Shown here: piece after piece, positions 38,524 through 50,900 of the stretch
How positions within the stretch are numbered: the first letter of the stretch is position 1
Layout of the letters: each line of letters opens with the position of its first letter
Source of the DNA: Anthopleura xanthogrammica
Taxonomy: Eukaryota > Cnidaria > Anthozoa > Actiniaria > Actiniidae
Length of the DNA stretch: 64,000 bases
Assembly (NCBI GenBank): GCA_964019055.1
Contig: OZ025217.1
Span: forward strand, 4,572,617 to 4,636,616
Direction: 5' to 3'
The notes under the pieces: generated by a model
Seen by the model: the letters and a program-made list of their open reading frames with translations, nothing else
Database searches by the model: none
What the model was told of the DNA's origin: nothing
Program-made: the position numbers and the translations under genes

Positions 38524-41060
38524 TCATCGTGTTGCGTTAGAAGGAAGCCTGGCTCCACATCTAGCTGTGACGTCTTTCAAAGTTGAAGATCTAGTGAAGC
38601 AGTAGCCACTGTCTTTGAATGTTGAGATGCAGTGTGTTCTTAGAAGAGGCTCGACGTAAAGACCAACCAAAGCTGCAGTAAGAATCCCGGCACCCATTGC
38701 ACAAACTGAGTATCCCATGATGAATTCACGGTGTTTTTGATCAAAAGACTCTCGGAAAAACACCAAAACACAATTGTAGAGCAAACCTATGACTATACCA
38801 GCTGAAAGGCAAAGAAGAAGAACAGCGCTAACTCCAGGAAGAAATCGGTACCAAGACTCGAAGATAAAGAAGATAAGGTGAAGAACTTCGATGATGGAAA
38901 GTGTCCATAATTGTTTCCAGGAAGGAGAAGATATCCAGCTTGGCTTAAGATAGGAAACAACAGCGCAGTAAGACCTTCCAAGTACCTCTCCAAGCATAAA
39001 GACAAAGATATAGTACTGATAGTGATCTCTTGGTCTAAAAGAGGCGTTGGTGAAGGCTATAGTGGTGAGGACGGACTGGATAATCATGTATTCTGAAAAC
39101 CATGCTGCGAACAATGGTAGTAGTGTGAGGGAGAACATTATCTTTATGGCGGACATTTTTTCCTTCCATGTAAGGCTATCTCTTTCAACAAATGTCGATT
39201 CTTTTCGCTTGGGTGAAGTTTCTGAAGCCGAATCACTTTGAGGCCATTGCATAATTTCCGACTTGCTGTCATCCTCTTGGTCTGGTAGCTTTGTATAGGC
39301 CACTTCCTCACGAGTGGGAGATTGGGTACTTGTAACCAGGTGTTTTTTGTCCATGATGTTGTAGCAGACAAACAGAAGTAGTAACATGCCAGCCATGATG
39401 AGGATTGTTACCTTAGGTGACACACATAGCCAAGTTGTCATTGCTGGAATTAAATTAAAAAGAAGACACGTTCGTCTAAGGTTATCCCAACATAAAACAA
39501 TTTAAAAAATTCTATCTAACTTAATATTCATAATATATTATTTTTCTGTAGTTTACAGGAGGTTGAGAGCTCTGCAAAATAAATGTAAAAAGCTCTGCAA
39601 AATGAATGTAAGAATACATAATTTTGGAGCAGTATGTTTTTATTATGAACTTAAACACAACCTACAAACCGCACCTATTTGATTTAGTTAACTGAATATT
39701 TAAAAAGAACAGCTAAATATTAATCACTTGAATTTTTTCCCTCAATCAGCTGCAGCTTAATCATATCTAAGATCAGTTTTAAAGTCAATGACGGAACTGC
39801 TATGCATGACCCAGTAAGAACTATATTACATATATCAGCCGTTACTTGCCAATCATCTCATTGACACTAGCTATGGTATATATAAGTTTCGTTCCTTTTT
39901 GTGGTTTAGAGAAAAGTCAACCAACTAAAGTGAATCATTATACCGGCCATTAATGCAACTATAGTATTCAGTGAGTGTTTCATAGCCGCCGGTGTTTTGC
40001 GTTTGTTTTTTTTGCGTTTTTTTGAAACTTTAATCCTCATTTTTTCCCAATTTATTCAAGGTTTGACTACCAAACTTTGTCAGTATATTTTTCACATATA
40101 AACCTTTAATATAAGATAGACTTGTTCTGGGGGTGGAGTTCCCCTTTATACTGAGTGGAAGTCTTCAAGCCCGACCGGCTTTAAATTTATTCGTATTTCT
40201 TTTAAATTAAATAAAAGGCAGTATAGCTTTTTAAGCAATACTGAGAAAGAACTTTTTCCGCTCAAGATTTGAAAAACCAGCCGTGAATGCCAAACATCTT
40301 TAAAAACAGAATTATATGGTTCGTTCTCAAGAAAAGAAGGTTTAGGCTACAGGCGATTTCGGCATATTGGTTTCGGAAATGACTTCCGAGAAGCTCTCAG
40401 TATGAGTTTCCAAGACGACTTGGCGGCCAGTACAATACGTACCGATTTTCATATTATAAGTCTTTCTTGAATAGCTAGATATTTCTTAGACTTTAGACTT
40501 AAAAAATGATGTGTACTGTATTCTGTATGTATGATGTAAGAAGTATTCTCACCTGTGTAATATAGTGGTGCAGCGATAAATCCGACGCCGGTTCCTACTG
40601 AATAAGCAGACAACACACTTGAGTGGAAGTAAGACGTTAAAGCAAGAAAACTCACTTCTCCTACTCCGTAACCAAGCGATGCCAATCCAATGCCAATCAA
40701 TTTCCACTCGACCTCTTTAGAGCACACGACAACTATGAATCCCACGGCTCCGGTTAAAAACACGAAGCATATTCGAACGAAATAGGGAATGTTTTTCATG
40801 AAGTATGGAGCGACGAAGGTTACCACTACATAGGGTCCAATATTCGCAACCAAAACCATGGAAGTTTGGATGTATGTTCCTGCTAGGATATCTTGGGCTC
40901 CAGCGATCATCAACGAGTACATGGCGTAAATGAGAGCTCCGAACACAAAGAAAGCCAGGAGTGTGCTGACTTGTTCCTTTTCGTTGCTTTCTGGCTTCTT
41001 GTTGTCTATTGGTAGAAGAGCTTTTGACAAGTCTGTGAATTGGTCCTCTTGCTCTGCCAT
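38524..41060 (-). CDS. CLN3-like: CLN3/battenin-like membrane protein, copy 3
   Basis: Exons 40553-41060 and 38524-39443 join in phase 1 (ACA G|GTGAGA ... TTCCAG|CA) to 475 residues, the longest of the four. The start is the ATG giving MAEQEDQF. The N terminus is short (about 35 residues) and contains LSKALLPI, which resembles a leucine-based sorting signal. Family motifs are MIAGAQDILAGT, GYGVGEVSFLALTSYF, SVGTGVGFIAAPLYYT, AMTTWLCVSP, FSEYMIIQSV and GRSYCAV. The loop between the two halves is expanded to about 70 polar residues (from DKKHLVTSTQSP to DSLTWKEK). The C terminus ends SSTLKDVTARCG plus about 10 residues, resembling copy 4 (TSLADITARCG), so copies 3 and 4 look most closely related. 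Confidence 0.9.
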
Positions 41061-42112
41061 TTTGAAAAAAATACAATACGCGAGCACGCCGTTCTGAAGG
41101 TGAAATTATTGCTGTCGTTCAGATGATTTGAAATGCCATGGTATGATCATGAACTCATATGGGAGCTCAGTAAAACATCATCGTCAATAGAAAAATTCCC
41201 TTGGGTAGCTTTTTACAATTTGAAGTCGGTTCTATTGACAAAAAAATCAATACGGTGAATAAATTTCGTGATCAGACTTCCGCGGCTCTTCATCCAAAAA
41301 AAATACAAAAATACTAACCATACGCGATACTATACGAAGAGATCAAAGTGCTGCCTTACCGAAACTGTTCACAATCAGCATCTGACGCGAACGAAAACTT
41401 GCTCCGCGAAGAGATTGATTTACTAAATCAGTTGACGATGGAGTCGTGGAATACTGAGAAATATTCATGATCAGCAGCTGTTAAAAAAATGCATGGAAAA
41501 GTCATTAGAATTAGAATTGTTTGAATAATTAAAATTTAATAACAGCGACAAAAACCAAATCAAGAGCGCTTGGGTTCAATTTGAAATCAAGAACAACACA
41601 TTAAACTTTCATTAGAAAACTATTCTTCAGCATGGATTTAATTTTTTATCGGCAAAGATTCTAGAATTTATAGCGTCTCAACTCCAGCATTGTTATATTG
41701 TTCGACTGACAATTCAACAGAAAAGAAATCCCCTTTGTATGTTTTTCTTTTTTGTGAGGGGTTCTTATTTATTATTTTATTAGTCGGCTTTACCTGAATG
41801 CTTCAAAAGATTTTTTAACAAGTTGAATGTCGCCTCAAGTGAACTTTTTCATGTTAAAATTTAATCAGCATGTAAACACCTTTATGGCTAACATCTGCAA
41901 GCATACAAAATAAAAAGGGCTTTGTAAATAAGCGTTCCTATAACTTCCTATACCATAACTGATACTATACCATAGCTATCGTCTGAATAATGTCCACTAT
42001 TAGGTTACGAATTTGAGACTTAGCTAGCTATGACTTGTTTCCTGTTCAATATCCCTCAGCTTTCACTTTTTATATATGATGCTTTGAAACAACCTCTAGG
42101 CTTCAGTCTAAC

Positions 42113-42880
42113 CATCTAACTATCTATCTAACTATCCATCCATCCATCCATCCATCCATCCATCCATCCATCCATCCATCCATCCATCCATCCATCCATC
42201 CATCCATCCATCCATCCATCCATCCATCCATCCATCCATCCATCCATCCATCCATCCATCCATCCATCCATCCATCCATCCATCCATCCATCCATCCATC
42301 CATCCATCCATCCATCCATCCATCCATCCATCCATCCATCCATCCATCCATCCATCCATCCATCCATCCATCCATCCATCCATCCATCCATCCATCCATC
42401 CATCCATCCATCCATCCATCCATCCATCCATCCATCCATCCATCCATCCATCCATCCATCCATCCATCCATCCATCCATCCATCCATCCATCCATCCATC
42501 CATCCATCCATCCATCCATCCATCCATCCATCCATCCATCCATCCATCCATCCATCCATCCATCCATCCATCCATCCATCCATCCATCCATCCATCCATC
42601 CATCCATCCATCCATCCATCCATCCATCCATCCATCCATCCATCCATCCATCCATCCATCCATCCATCCATCCATCCATCCATCCATCCATCCATCCATC
42701 CATCCATCCATCCATCCATCCATCCATCCATCCATCCATCCATCCATCCATCCATCCATCCATCCATCCATCCATCCATCCATCCATCCATCCATCCATC
42801 CATCCATCCATCCATCCATCTATCTATCTATCTATAGATTGATTGATTGATTGATTTATTGATTTATTGATTTATTGATT
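42113..42880. repeat. (CATC)n tetranucleotide microsatellite, ~0.7 kb
   Basis: About 170 CATC units, flanked by short CTAT blocks and, on the right, GATT/GATTTATT blocks. It is nearly perfect across its centre. The Met-Asp-Gly-Trp frames on the minus strand are artefacts. It lies in the shared promoter-side spacer of CLN3-like copies 3 and 4. Confidence 0.97.
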
Positions 42881-43288
42881 GATTTTTTTATTTATTTAAA
42901 AAATAACAAATAGGAATTAATTATTTTTGCAAAATAGACGTATATTATTTCACTGTTTCGAAGGAATAGACTGATATTTTTGAGATAATCTTGTTGGTAT
43001 ATTACTAAACAGTTATTCTCATCAATCTAGGGGGCTTTAGGCCCGGTTTAGACGTCAATGTTTGACTTCATTTGCATTAGATTAGGCACATGTGAACTTC
43101 GACATCTAAATCGGGCTTAGAATCAAAATAAAGAAAAAATATTTCTAATTAATTCCTTTTTGTGATTTTGTTATTTTTTATTTTTATATGACAACGTTCT
43201 TGCAATTAGGTGTATCTGGTATCATATTACACGTTTCGCTATGTGACGTTTATAGTCTAGTGTTCAAGACGAATGAATATCAAACAGG

Positions 43289-43420
43289 GTTAAACTGAAT
43301 TTCAGCGTCACAGCAGCTCAATTTGGAAGACACAACAAAAGAATTTCAATCTCCTTAGAATTGGAAACCTATTGTTTTCTCCTCCAAATTAAGCTGCATT
43401 CGGAAGTGCTGCAAGGGGTT
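43289..43420. mobile_element. Family-C short nonautonomous repeat
   Basis: CAGCTCAATTTGGAAG, AATTTCAATCTCC, GGAAACCTATTGTTTT, CTCCAAATTAAGCTGC and GTGCTGCAAGGGG occur in the order seen in other copies. The ends AGCTCAATTTGG / CCAAATTAAGCT are inverted. Confidence 0.55.
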
Positions 43421-43708
43421 TATACTTATATTTATAAAAACACGCAGACTTCAAGTTTAATCTTATTCTTGACAAAAAATAAATAAAATGCATGGCACCA
43501 GTGAAATAAACTTAAGTCAATTTTCGCTACACCTATTTGTGTTCTCTTTCAGTTTTGATTTTCAGATTACAAATGACTTGAAACGGGGGGAAATATAGAA
43601 TATTCAATATGTTTTAATGACCTGCATGAATGCATCGTCGAACTTATTGTTTGGCTACACGTATGGCTGAATTAATATAAGTTTGCATATTTTCAAACCT
43701 ATTCTTCC

Positions 43709-46700
43709 ATGACTGCACATCAACATACTTACTACATGACAAACATGGATCTACGCTTTACTTCTTTGGCCTTCTTTCTGTTTAGTTTCATCGAATTTTT
43801 TTCCTTCAATCTCATAATATCAGGAAGCCAAGACATTCTAGCAGGAACACATGCACCAACATCTCTAGTCTTGTTCATTAGTGTAGTTCCCAATGCTGTA
43901 GTAGTCCTGATAGTTACTTACTTCGTGCAAGAGATTCCATATGGCGTACGAATTGTCTTTGGTGTCCTTATGGCGATCGCTGGATTCGTTCTGGTGGCAT
44001 TTGCTGGAGATATCAAATGGAAACTAACTGGTATTGGTTTTGTATCTTTTAGCATGGGGGTTATAGAAATCAGTTTTCTGGGTTTAATGTCACACTTTGA
44101 GTTGACCGTTTCATCAACCTACACAACTGGAACTGGTTTTGGATTCTTCATCGCTCCCCTTTACTATATAGGTAAGAGTAACGACCAAAATAGAACACAA
44201 AAAGAGGGTGTCAATGGGGTTTACAGTTAACTGACAATTGGCCTAAAATTTAGCAGTTAACTGACAAATAAAAGTTAACAGTTAACTGACATTTCTGTTA
44301 TTTTGGTTGAATATTATGGCCAGCGCTTGTAAAATTAATTAGTATATAGCGGACAATTGGCCAAAAAATTAGTAGTTAACTCACAATCGGATACCCCCAT
44401 TGGCACACTCCAAAGTTATTTTGCTGAAGTACTTTGATTTATACCCCATCTAACCGGACCTCGAAGTAAGAGATATTCATACCGAGAATGGGGGGCAATA
44501 AAACCCCTTTCGCTTGACATAAAAGCAGCTCAATTTGGAGAGAAAAAAAAGTATTTCAATCTCCTGAGAACTGGAAAAACTTTATATATCTTTCGTGTTT
44601 CAATTTTGATGCAGTATTTTTGCAAGTGCTACGAGTACACATAGGAGGTAAAATATATAAATATAATATACAGACTGAACAATATATAATTTATAAAAAC
44701 AAACAGTATATTCAGACAATCAACAAAAAGCTTTCCTAAAAAGATATGTGTTAAGTTGACTTTCTAAAATTGTTAATGATGGACTGTCTCTAACTTTTAA
44801 TGGCAACTTATTTCATAAACGAAGCTTTGCATTTGAAAAAGCCCTATTGTCATAAAAATTCGGTTACTAGGATTCTTTTCTTGGGGTAAAAATACAAAAT
44901 ATTGATCATGGTAGAAATTTGCAATGCAAATTTCTTTCTTTCTTTCTTAACTGAAGAAAACAATATAGACCCTTGCAGCACTTGGGAATGCCGCTCAATT
45001 TAGAAGGACAAAACGATAGACCTCTTTACCTTCGTTGTTTGTTGTGCCCATTTCAGACCACGTGATGCAACTCTTGGGAGTTGATTCTTTCATGTGTAAA
45101 TATTTTAACAAAAGAACATGTCTCAAGGGAATGTCATGTGGTCTGAAATGGGCAATTTGTATACGAAGGTAAAGAGGTCTATAGGTTTCCAGTTCTCAGG
45201 AGTTTGAATTACTTTTTTCTCTCTCCAAATTGAGCTGCTTTTATGTCAAATAAAAAGGGTTTTATCGAACTTTTTTGTTGCAAATGAGGAAAACCCGAGG
45301 ACCAGGGAAGAAAAACCTTGAATCCAAGAAAAGACCTAACAAACTATGCTCACACTTAATACCATAGGTATCATTAGGATATCTCTATCTGATCACTTTT
45401 TTCACTTTCATTAGCACTTCGGGTCCCTGCGTAGTAAAGTAGGGAGGAGGGGAGGGGTCAGTCGAGGGAAGAAAAGAGATAGTTCTCTCCCCGTACTCAG
45501 TCTCCCTCGGTCACACTAATCTACCCACCACAGGTAACCCGCCTAAGGAACACTCGACAAAACAACAAAACAGGTAGAGACAGAGAAGCCGTCGAAAGAG
45601 GCTACTTCCTTCCTTGCCCTCCCTTCAAAATATTGGCTGCATCGACTAATATACTAATATAGGAAACTATCCTTTGATCAACAATTCATAATTTATACTT
45701 TTAAGAACATAAGACTCCTAACCGGCGCGAGGTTCATTTACAACAACAACAACAATTTATTTGCACTCTAAAAAAAATGAAAATTACATTAAATAACATA
45801 TAACAATTGCAAAAAAAGAGCACAGCTACCTTAAATAGTTAGAAAGCTAAACGAGTTTGGCAGCTAAAAGGCCAGGGGGTTTGCTAATTAAAAAAAACTA
45901 TTTATAGATGTATGGAAAATAATTAAATTGACTAACTAATAAGACAACAAGCACGAATAGAAACACAAGGGCACAAAAAGACAAACAAAAATAAAACGAA
46001 TGAGCATTAAACGAGGAGATACATCAATATACCAACGTTAATATTCTTTGAGAAAAGAATTGATTAAGTAAATATCACTCAGTAGCATATTATAGTAAAT
46101 ATAAGTAATAACATTCAAGACAATGGCACGTGATCTGAAATAAGCGACCAAAATTATTAAAATATTAGTAAGCAAAGTATTAAATAGAATATAGCTAATA
46201 GAATTACAGTGCGGACACTCGAACCATAAACACTTCAAGGTTTTTTTGGACATTTTTTCATAACTATCAAGAGAGCATAAATAAGAGAGGGAAACTAACC
46301 ACTCAGCGCTCTCAGCTTTTTTTTTTCATTTAAATTGATTTTCTTGCTCTATTTCAGCCATGACCACGTGGTTATGTGTAATACCAGAAATAACTATCGT
46401 CTTGATGGCGCCGCTACAACTTCTATATCTGCTAAGCTACTACATCATTAACAAGAGTATGGAACATGACCGCATCAGCCAAGTTTACAGTGAAGACGGT
46501 GTGGCTTATAGCAAACTAGACAGCTCTGATACTGAAGATTCTCAGGAAAGGAGCAGAGGCAACCGAAACAAAAAGAAAGCACTGAACAAGAAAATTGCTA
46601 CTGCGAAAGAAGGTTTAAGTTGGAAAGAGAAATTTCTTGTTTTCAGTAAAATTATTTATATTGTTGCTTTCCCAGAGTTTATAACCTTTACTTCCGAGTA

Positions 46701-47262
46701 TCTCCTTATCCAATCAGTCATGACGACTATTGCTTACAAGAACGCTCCTTTCAGACCACGTGACCACTATCAGTATTACATCTTAATCTTCATGTTTGGC
46801 GAGCTGATTGGTCGAAGCCACCGCTCTGTGCTGTCATTCATCAAGCCTTCTTGGTTATACCACCCTACGCCTGCATTACTATGGTTGTTTTCTGTTTTGG
46901 AAATGCTTCATCTTTTTTTCTTTATCTTCGAGTCTTGGTACCGGTTTCTTCCCAATGTAGCCTTAATACTTGTGCTTTGCATAACAGCGGGGATAATTCT
47001 TGGTGTGATGTTTAATAATTTGGTAGAGGTTCTTCATGCATCTTTTGAAGGAAAAGAACGCGAGTTTGCCATGGGCTTTACTTTGGGCCCTGCTTACCTG
47101 GGAATTGTTATTGCCGCCCTTATTGGACTTTACGTTGAGCCTCGCTTATATGAACATTGTATCTCGACTGTTTCGAATAGCGCTTACTGTATTACTAGAT
47201 CAACATCATTAGCAGATATCACAGCAAGGTGTGGGGTGAAGAACATAACTTCAAACATGTAA
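43709..47262 (+). CDS. CLN3-like: CLN3/battenin-like membrane protein, copy 4 (short N terminus)
   Basis: Exons 43709-44171 and 46358-47262 join in phase 1 (ATA G|GTAAGA ... ATTTCAG|CC) to 455 residues. The first helix begins about 18 residues after the start, so the acidic/lysine N-terminal tail of copies 1-3 is missing. An upstream exon could exist, but none is evident. Motifs are IISGSQDILAGT, FSMGVIEISFLGLMSHF, TTGTGFGFFIAPLYYI, AMTTWLCVIP, TSEYLLIQSV and GRSHRSV. The usually conserved Gly-Glu of GxGEVSF is Ile-Glu here, and the polar residues around it have drifted. The middle loop is about 80 residues, with acidic (DSSDTEDSQE) and basic (RNKKKALNKK) clusters. It is the most divergent copy but has no stops or frameshifts, which suggests retained function with altered specificity or sorting. 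Confidence 0.88.
44505..44580. mobile_element. Family-C short repeat fragment (intron of CLN3-like copy 4)
   Basis: CCCTTTCGCTTGACATAAAA, then GCAGCTCAATTTGGAG and TATTTCAATCTCCTGAGAAC, match other copies. The right-hand half is missing. Confidence 0.45.
44965..45250. mobile_element. Family-C repeat split by a nested MITE
   Basis: The left half (CCCTTGCAGCACTTGGGAAT, then GCCGCTCAATTTAG) runs to about 45016 and the right half (GGTTTCCAGTTCTCAGGAGT, then CCAAATTGAGCTGC) resumes at about 45184. The insert 45017-45183 has inverted ends TAGACCTCTTTACCTTCG / CGAAGGTAAAGAGGTCTA and a CCCATTTCAGACCACGTG core shared with the element at 5586-5786. TA at both insert ends fits a TA target-site duplication. 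Confidence 0.75.
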
Positions 47263-47659
47263 TAATGAACTCTGACTGCTACTGAAATAGACCTTGCTCG
47301 TTCGAGTGCAATGCTTGCCTTTCTGAACAGATGCAATTCAAATTACCCTTTGGAATAAGATCCTTTATTTGTAAAAATAAATGACTAATACTCTTGAAAC
47401 GGAGTGATCGTCTGCGTAATTAATGGAAAAAATATAAATAAAGTCTATTGGCCAGTGAAAATGAATAAAAACATGCCTATACCTGGACTGTCTTTACAGG
47501 GCATTATATCGAATGAATAAATAGAAAACGAGCGCGAGTAAAGATAAAGAAAGACGAAAAACGCCAATCCGGGCATAGCAGAGATACATTTCGTAACGAC
47601 CAAGAACAACAAAAACAAGCCAGTATAGTGAAAAGACAAAGCAAAAAGAAAAAAATACT

Positions 47660-47725
47660 AGCAGGGTATCTTGGTGAGAGGCGAGCTCTTTCACCGCTAT
47701 GCACTCCACCCGTGCTTCCCAAATT
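47660..47725 (-). mobile_element. tRNA-derived SINE head fragment
   Basis: On the minus strand, GGGAAGCACGGGTGGAGTGC is followed by TAGCGGTGAAAGAGCTCGCC, which matches the first part of the SINE at 33236. The body is lost or diverged. Confidence 0.5.
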
Positions 47726-47822
47726 CTATAATTATTACGTCAGGGACATGTGCGATAACCTAAAAAAAAAAGGAATGAGCAAGCTCCTACAAGAGTTGAA
47801 CCTAAATAAGAGATTTTGCTTC

Positions 47823-47825
47823 AGC

Positions 47826-47862
<37 letters not shown>
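47823..47862. repeat. (CAAT)n microsatellite
   Basis: Ten tandem TCAA units starting near 47823, upstream of the putative first exon of the LamG/Ig gene. Confidence 0.9.
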
Positions 47863-47864
<2 letters not shown>

Positions 47865-47935
47865 GTTTATTTAAACACGTATCGCCCAGGAGCTTAAAGA
47901 GCTCGTTCAAAATACGAACGTGTACAAGAACAGCA

Positions 47936-50900
47936 ATGAAATGTGACCAAAGTTTGCAGGTATTTACAAGGGCACTTGTCACTTCTTTCTCAAACTACTG
48001 GAATTTTAAAGCTAATGTTCCCAGGGAGAACATTGAAAACCCTGAGAAACCCCCTTCGATAAGAGAGAATCGTGAACTTAGCTTTCTTTAGCTAACATGT
48101 TTTTTTAATGTACCTGATCAAAGTCAGTCCAAAGCTAATCCATACCATGCATTTACCATCAAATAACCCAGCTGACATTCAAACCGGAGTTTGTGTCCTG
48201 GGTTGCTTTGATGAGAAGCAAGAGATCTACTGTTCACTGAAATGTTTCATGCAATAACGTCATCTTAAATGGGATACAAAGTAATATATATAGTCCATGT
48301 AGGTTATTGTAGCGATTTTAGGTGCGATTTTTGAGATAATTTTGGTCGTAGTCAAGAATGGAAAAGGATTAACTTGTAAAGTTATATTCAGGACACCAAT
48401 ATTACCTGGAAAAATGTCTCTTTAGAAGCATAAGATACAATTCATTATATCGCAGCAAAAAGTGTAAACGAAATTCGTTCAACTTTTCAGTTTTTTTATT
48501 TCGTTGTCGCTAATGAATTAAGGCAGGTGCTCGATCTTGTTATGATTTTTGTTATTATATAGAAAATTCCATTTTACAATGCAAAGGAAAAGTCGAGTAA
48601 TCAACAATCCAATGTGACAATTTTAATCGATTAAAATCCCTTATCTTACACTGTTATTGTCAAGGAGTGAATACAACTCCAAATCTGGGGTTGAAAAAAA
48701 AGGACGACTCGTTTTTGGGAGTAATTTTTACTCCATTTTTCAACGCCCTTTTAAGGGTAAATCCAAGAGAATAAATTTAACTCTTACTTTGCTATAAATA
48801 GCCCACTTTCGATATCTTTGTTGAGTGATTACGCACAAAGCAACTTAAGGTTACTGGAGACCTTCGCGGGTAAAATGTTTCTAAAAAAAATTTATTTCAC
48901 TAATTAAAAGTTTCTACATTAATCTTTCTTTTTGAACAATTTTTTTCTCGAAATGTTTAAAAGTTCGCTAGTTATTTTAAAAAACATGATTTGAAGGGAA
49001 AATAAATCTAAACCGAAGGCGTCGTGACCCTCGTTAATTTTATTATACTTGAGTCGGTTACTCTTTGGATTTTCCCGCGTGATGAAATTCGTGTCCTACC
49101 ACGCTTCGAAACTCTGGCGCTTTCTGATTTCTTTTTCGTCTTGAATACACTATACTTTTGATACCTTTGGGGATTCTACATTCTTTTTGTGTCTTTATTA
49201 AAAGTTTACCGGAAAAACGAAGTGTTCGATTTTTAGATGATTTCCCGCGTAGTTCGAAGTATTTGTCAACACTCCGTTGGTCCCGTTGTTCCTTGTTTTT
49301 GGTTGGCTGGCGGTATCACTATGTTGACAGACGTCTTAACGAGGTGTGAAACTCTCCCAAATCTTTATAGCTTAAAATCTTCAGGATCGTTTTTACTACA
49401 ATTCCCTCTCTTTAAATGAATTAATAGGGTATGTGGTTTTGTTCAATTTCAATGAAATTTGGCAAGAAGCATGGGGAAGTATTGATAAAAAAAGGGTGTG
49501 AGCGATTTTTGATATTTTGATTATTTCTACTTTTATGCGGTAAAACGTCAACCGACACGGACATTTTTGGAAACTCCAACTTTGAGATTCAATAACTTTT
49601 TAAATAAGCAAAAAATCACAAACGCTCACACTCTTTTGTAGTTTATATTTCACTAATTCACACAGTGATTTTTTTTAATCAATTCGCGCTAACGCCATGT
49701 CCATTAATTCACATCAATGGAACCAACCCGATTCGCGTTTAAGGCTCCGGCATCGTTTTAGATTGAAAAATTGCGTTCAAAAACTATATTTTTCGTAATC
49801 TGTATCATATGACCTTTCAAACGATCTATAGTTTCGTAGGGTTTTGTTCAAAGTGTTGCGTTGAGAGAGTTTTAAACGAAGCATACCCCTGAAGGTCTCC
49901 AGTAGCCTTAAAAGCCGAGGCTCCAGGGAAACAAAAGAATATGTTAGAATTACTCCATTATTTCCCCGGAGCCTCGCCTCGAATCGAATTCCTTTGTGCG
50001 TGATCACTCAACTAGAATATGGAATGCGAGAAGGATAATTTTTCCTTATTACTTCGTATGAATTCAGACTCTCCGAAATGCGATTTTCAGCGTTTTGAGA
50101 GGCATTTGCGACATATTTATTGCATTAACGTTATGACGAATTTTCATATTCTGGCATAGAAAAAAAGAGAATTTGTTTTCATTCTTATTAAAGAATTAAG
50201 TTACCTAATAACAATGGCACTGAATGTAGTAAATTCTAATCAATTTAATAAAGTTTTCTCCTCTAAATCTGACATCATTCAGCATTTCCCATTTCCCCCT
50301 TTTTTAACATATTCGGTTTAAATGTTTTTTCTTTTCTTCCCTAGTTCATGATCATTGTTGGATTTGCGGGCTTCTCTCAAGCTACAAGTAAGACTCCTAA
50401 ATATAAAAGAAATGTTTATGAAGGACGTTCTCGGGAAAAAGCGTTTCCCATGTTTTTTTTCTTCAAACTTCGCATGGTGAAATAAGACCATCATAGAAGT
50501 TCCATGAGCAAATAAAAAATGGGGGTCACCGTTCTTGTTTATGAGTAAGATGATATTAAAGTGCAGCCTTTTTCTTGTCGAAAATTGCTTCCGCGCATAG
50601 CATACACAAGTCGAGCAGTAAAGCCGGTCATTTTTTCGTAGAAGAACTAAACGGATTGCTAATCATTTTTTGAAACAACCGTCTAATTACCTATAGATAA
50701 ATATTATGTGTAAATATTTATGAATACATACAAAAAAACTTGTAGTTTTTGGCTCGAATTTGCAGCCATAATGGACCATTCGGTGACGCTTTGGCCGTAA
50801 TTTAGATTGAAGTTTTCATCCAAATATATACGTGATTTTCCAATATTTTTTCTTCAAATTTGGAACATTGACAGCCAAGAGAGTATGAAGTAAGAGAGCA

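Larger units (their letters stand above)
41061..43708. other. Divergent spacer between CLN3-like copies 3 and 4
   Basis: Copies 3 (minus) and 4 (plus) are head-to-head across about 2.6 kb, which must contain both promoters plus a 0.7-kb (CATC)n array and a family-C repeat near 43289-43420. A weak inverted pair (GCCCGGTTTAGACGTC / GACATCTAAATCGGGC) spans about 43040-43120. Confidence 0.5.

Noticed and set aside
42124..42819. Met-Asp-Gly-Trp frames in three phases
   Set aside because: They arise from the (CATC)n array. All three minus frames are open, which is a repeat artefact.
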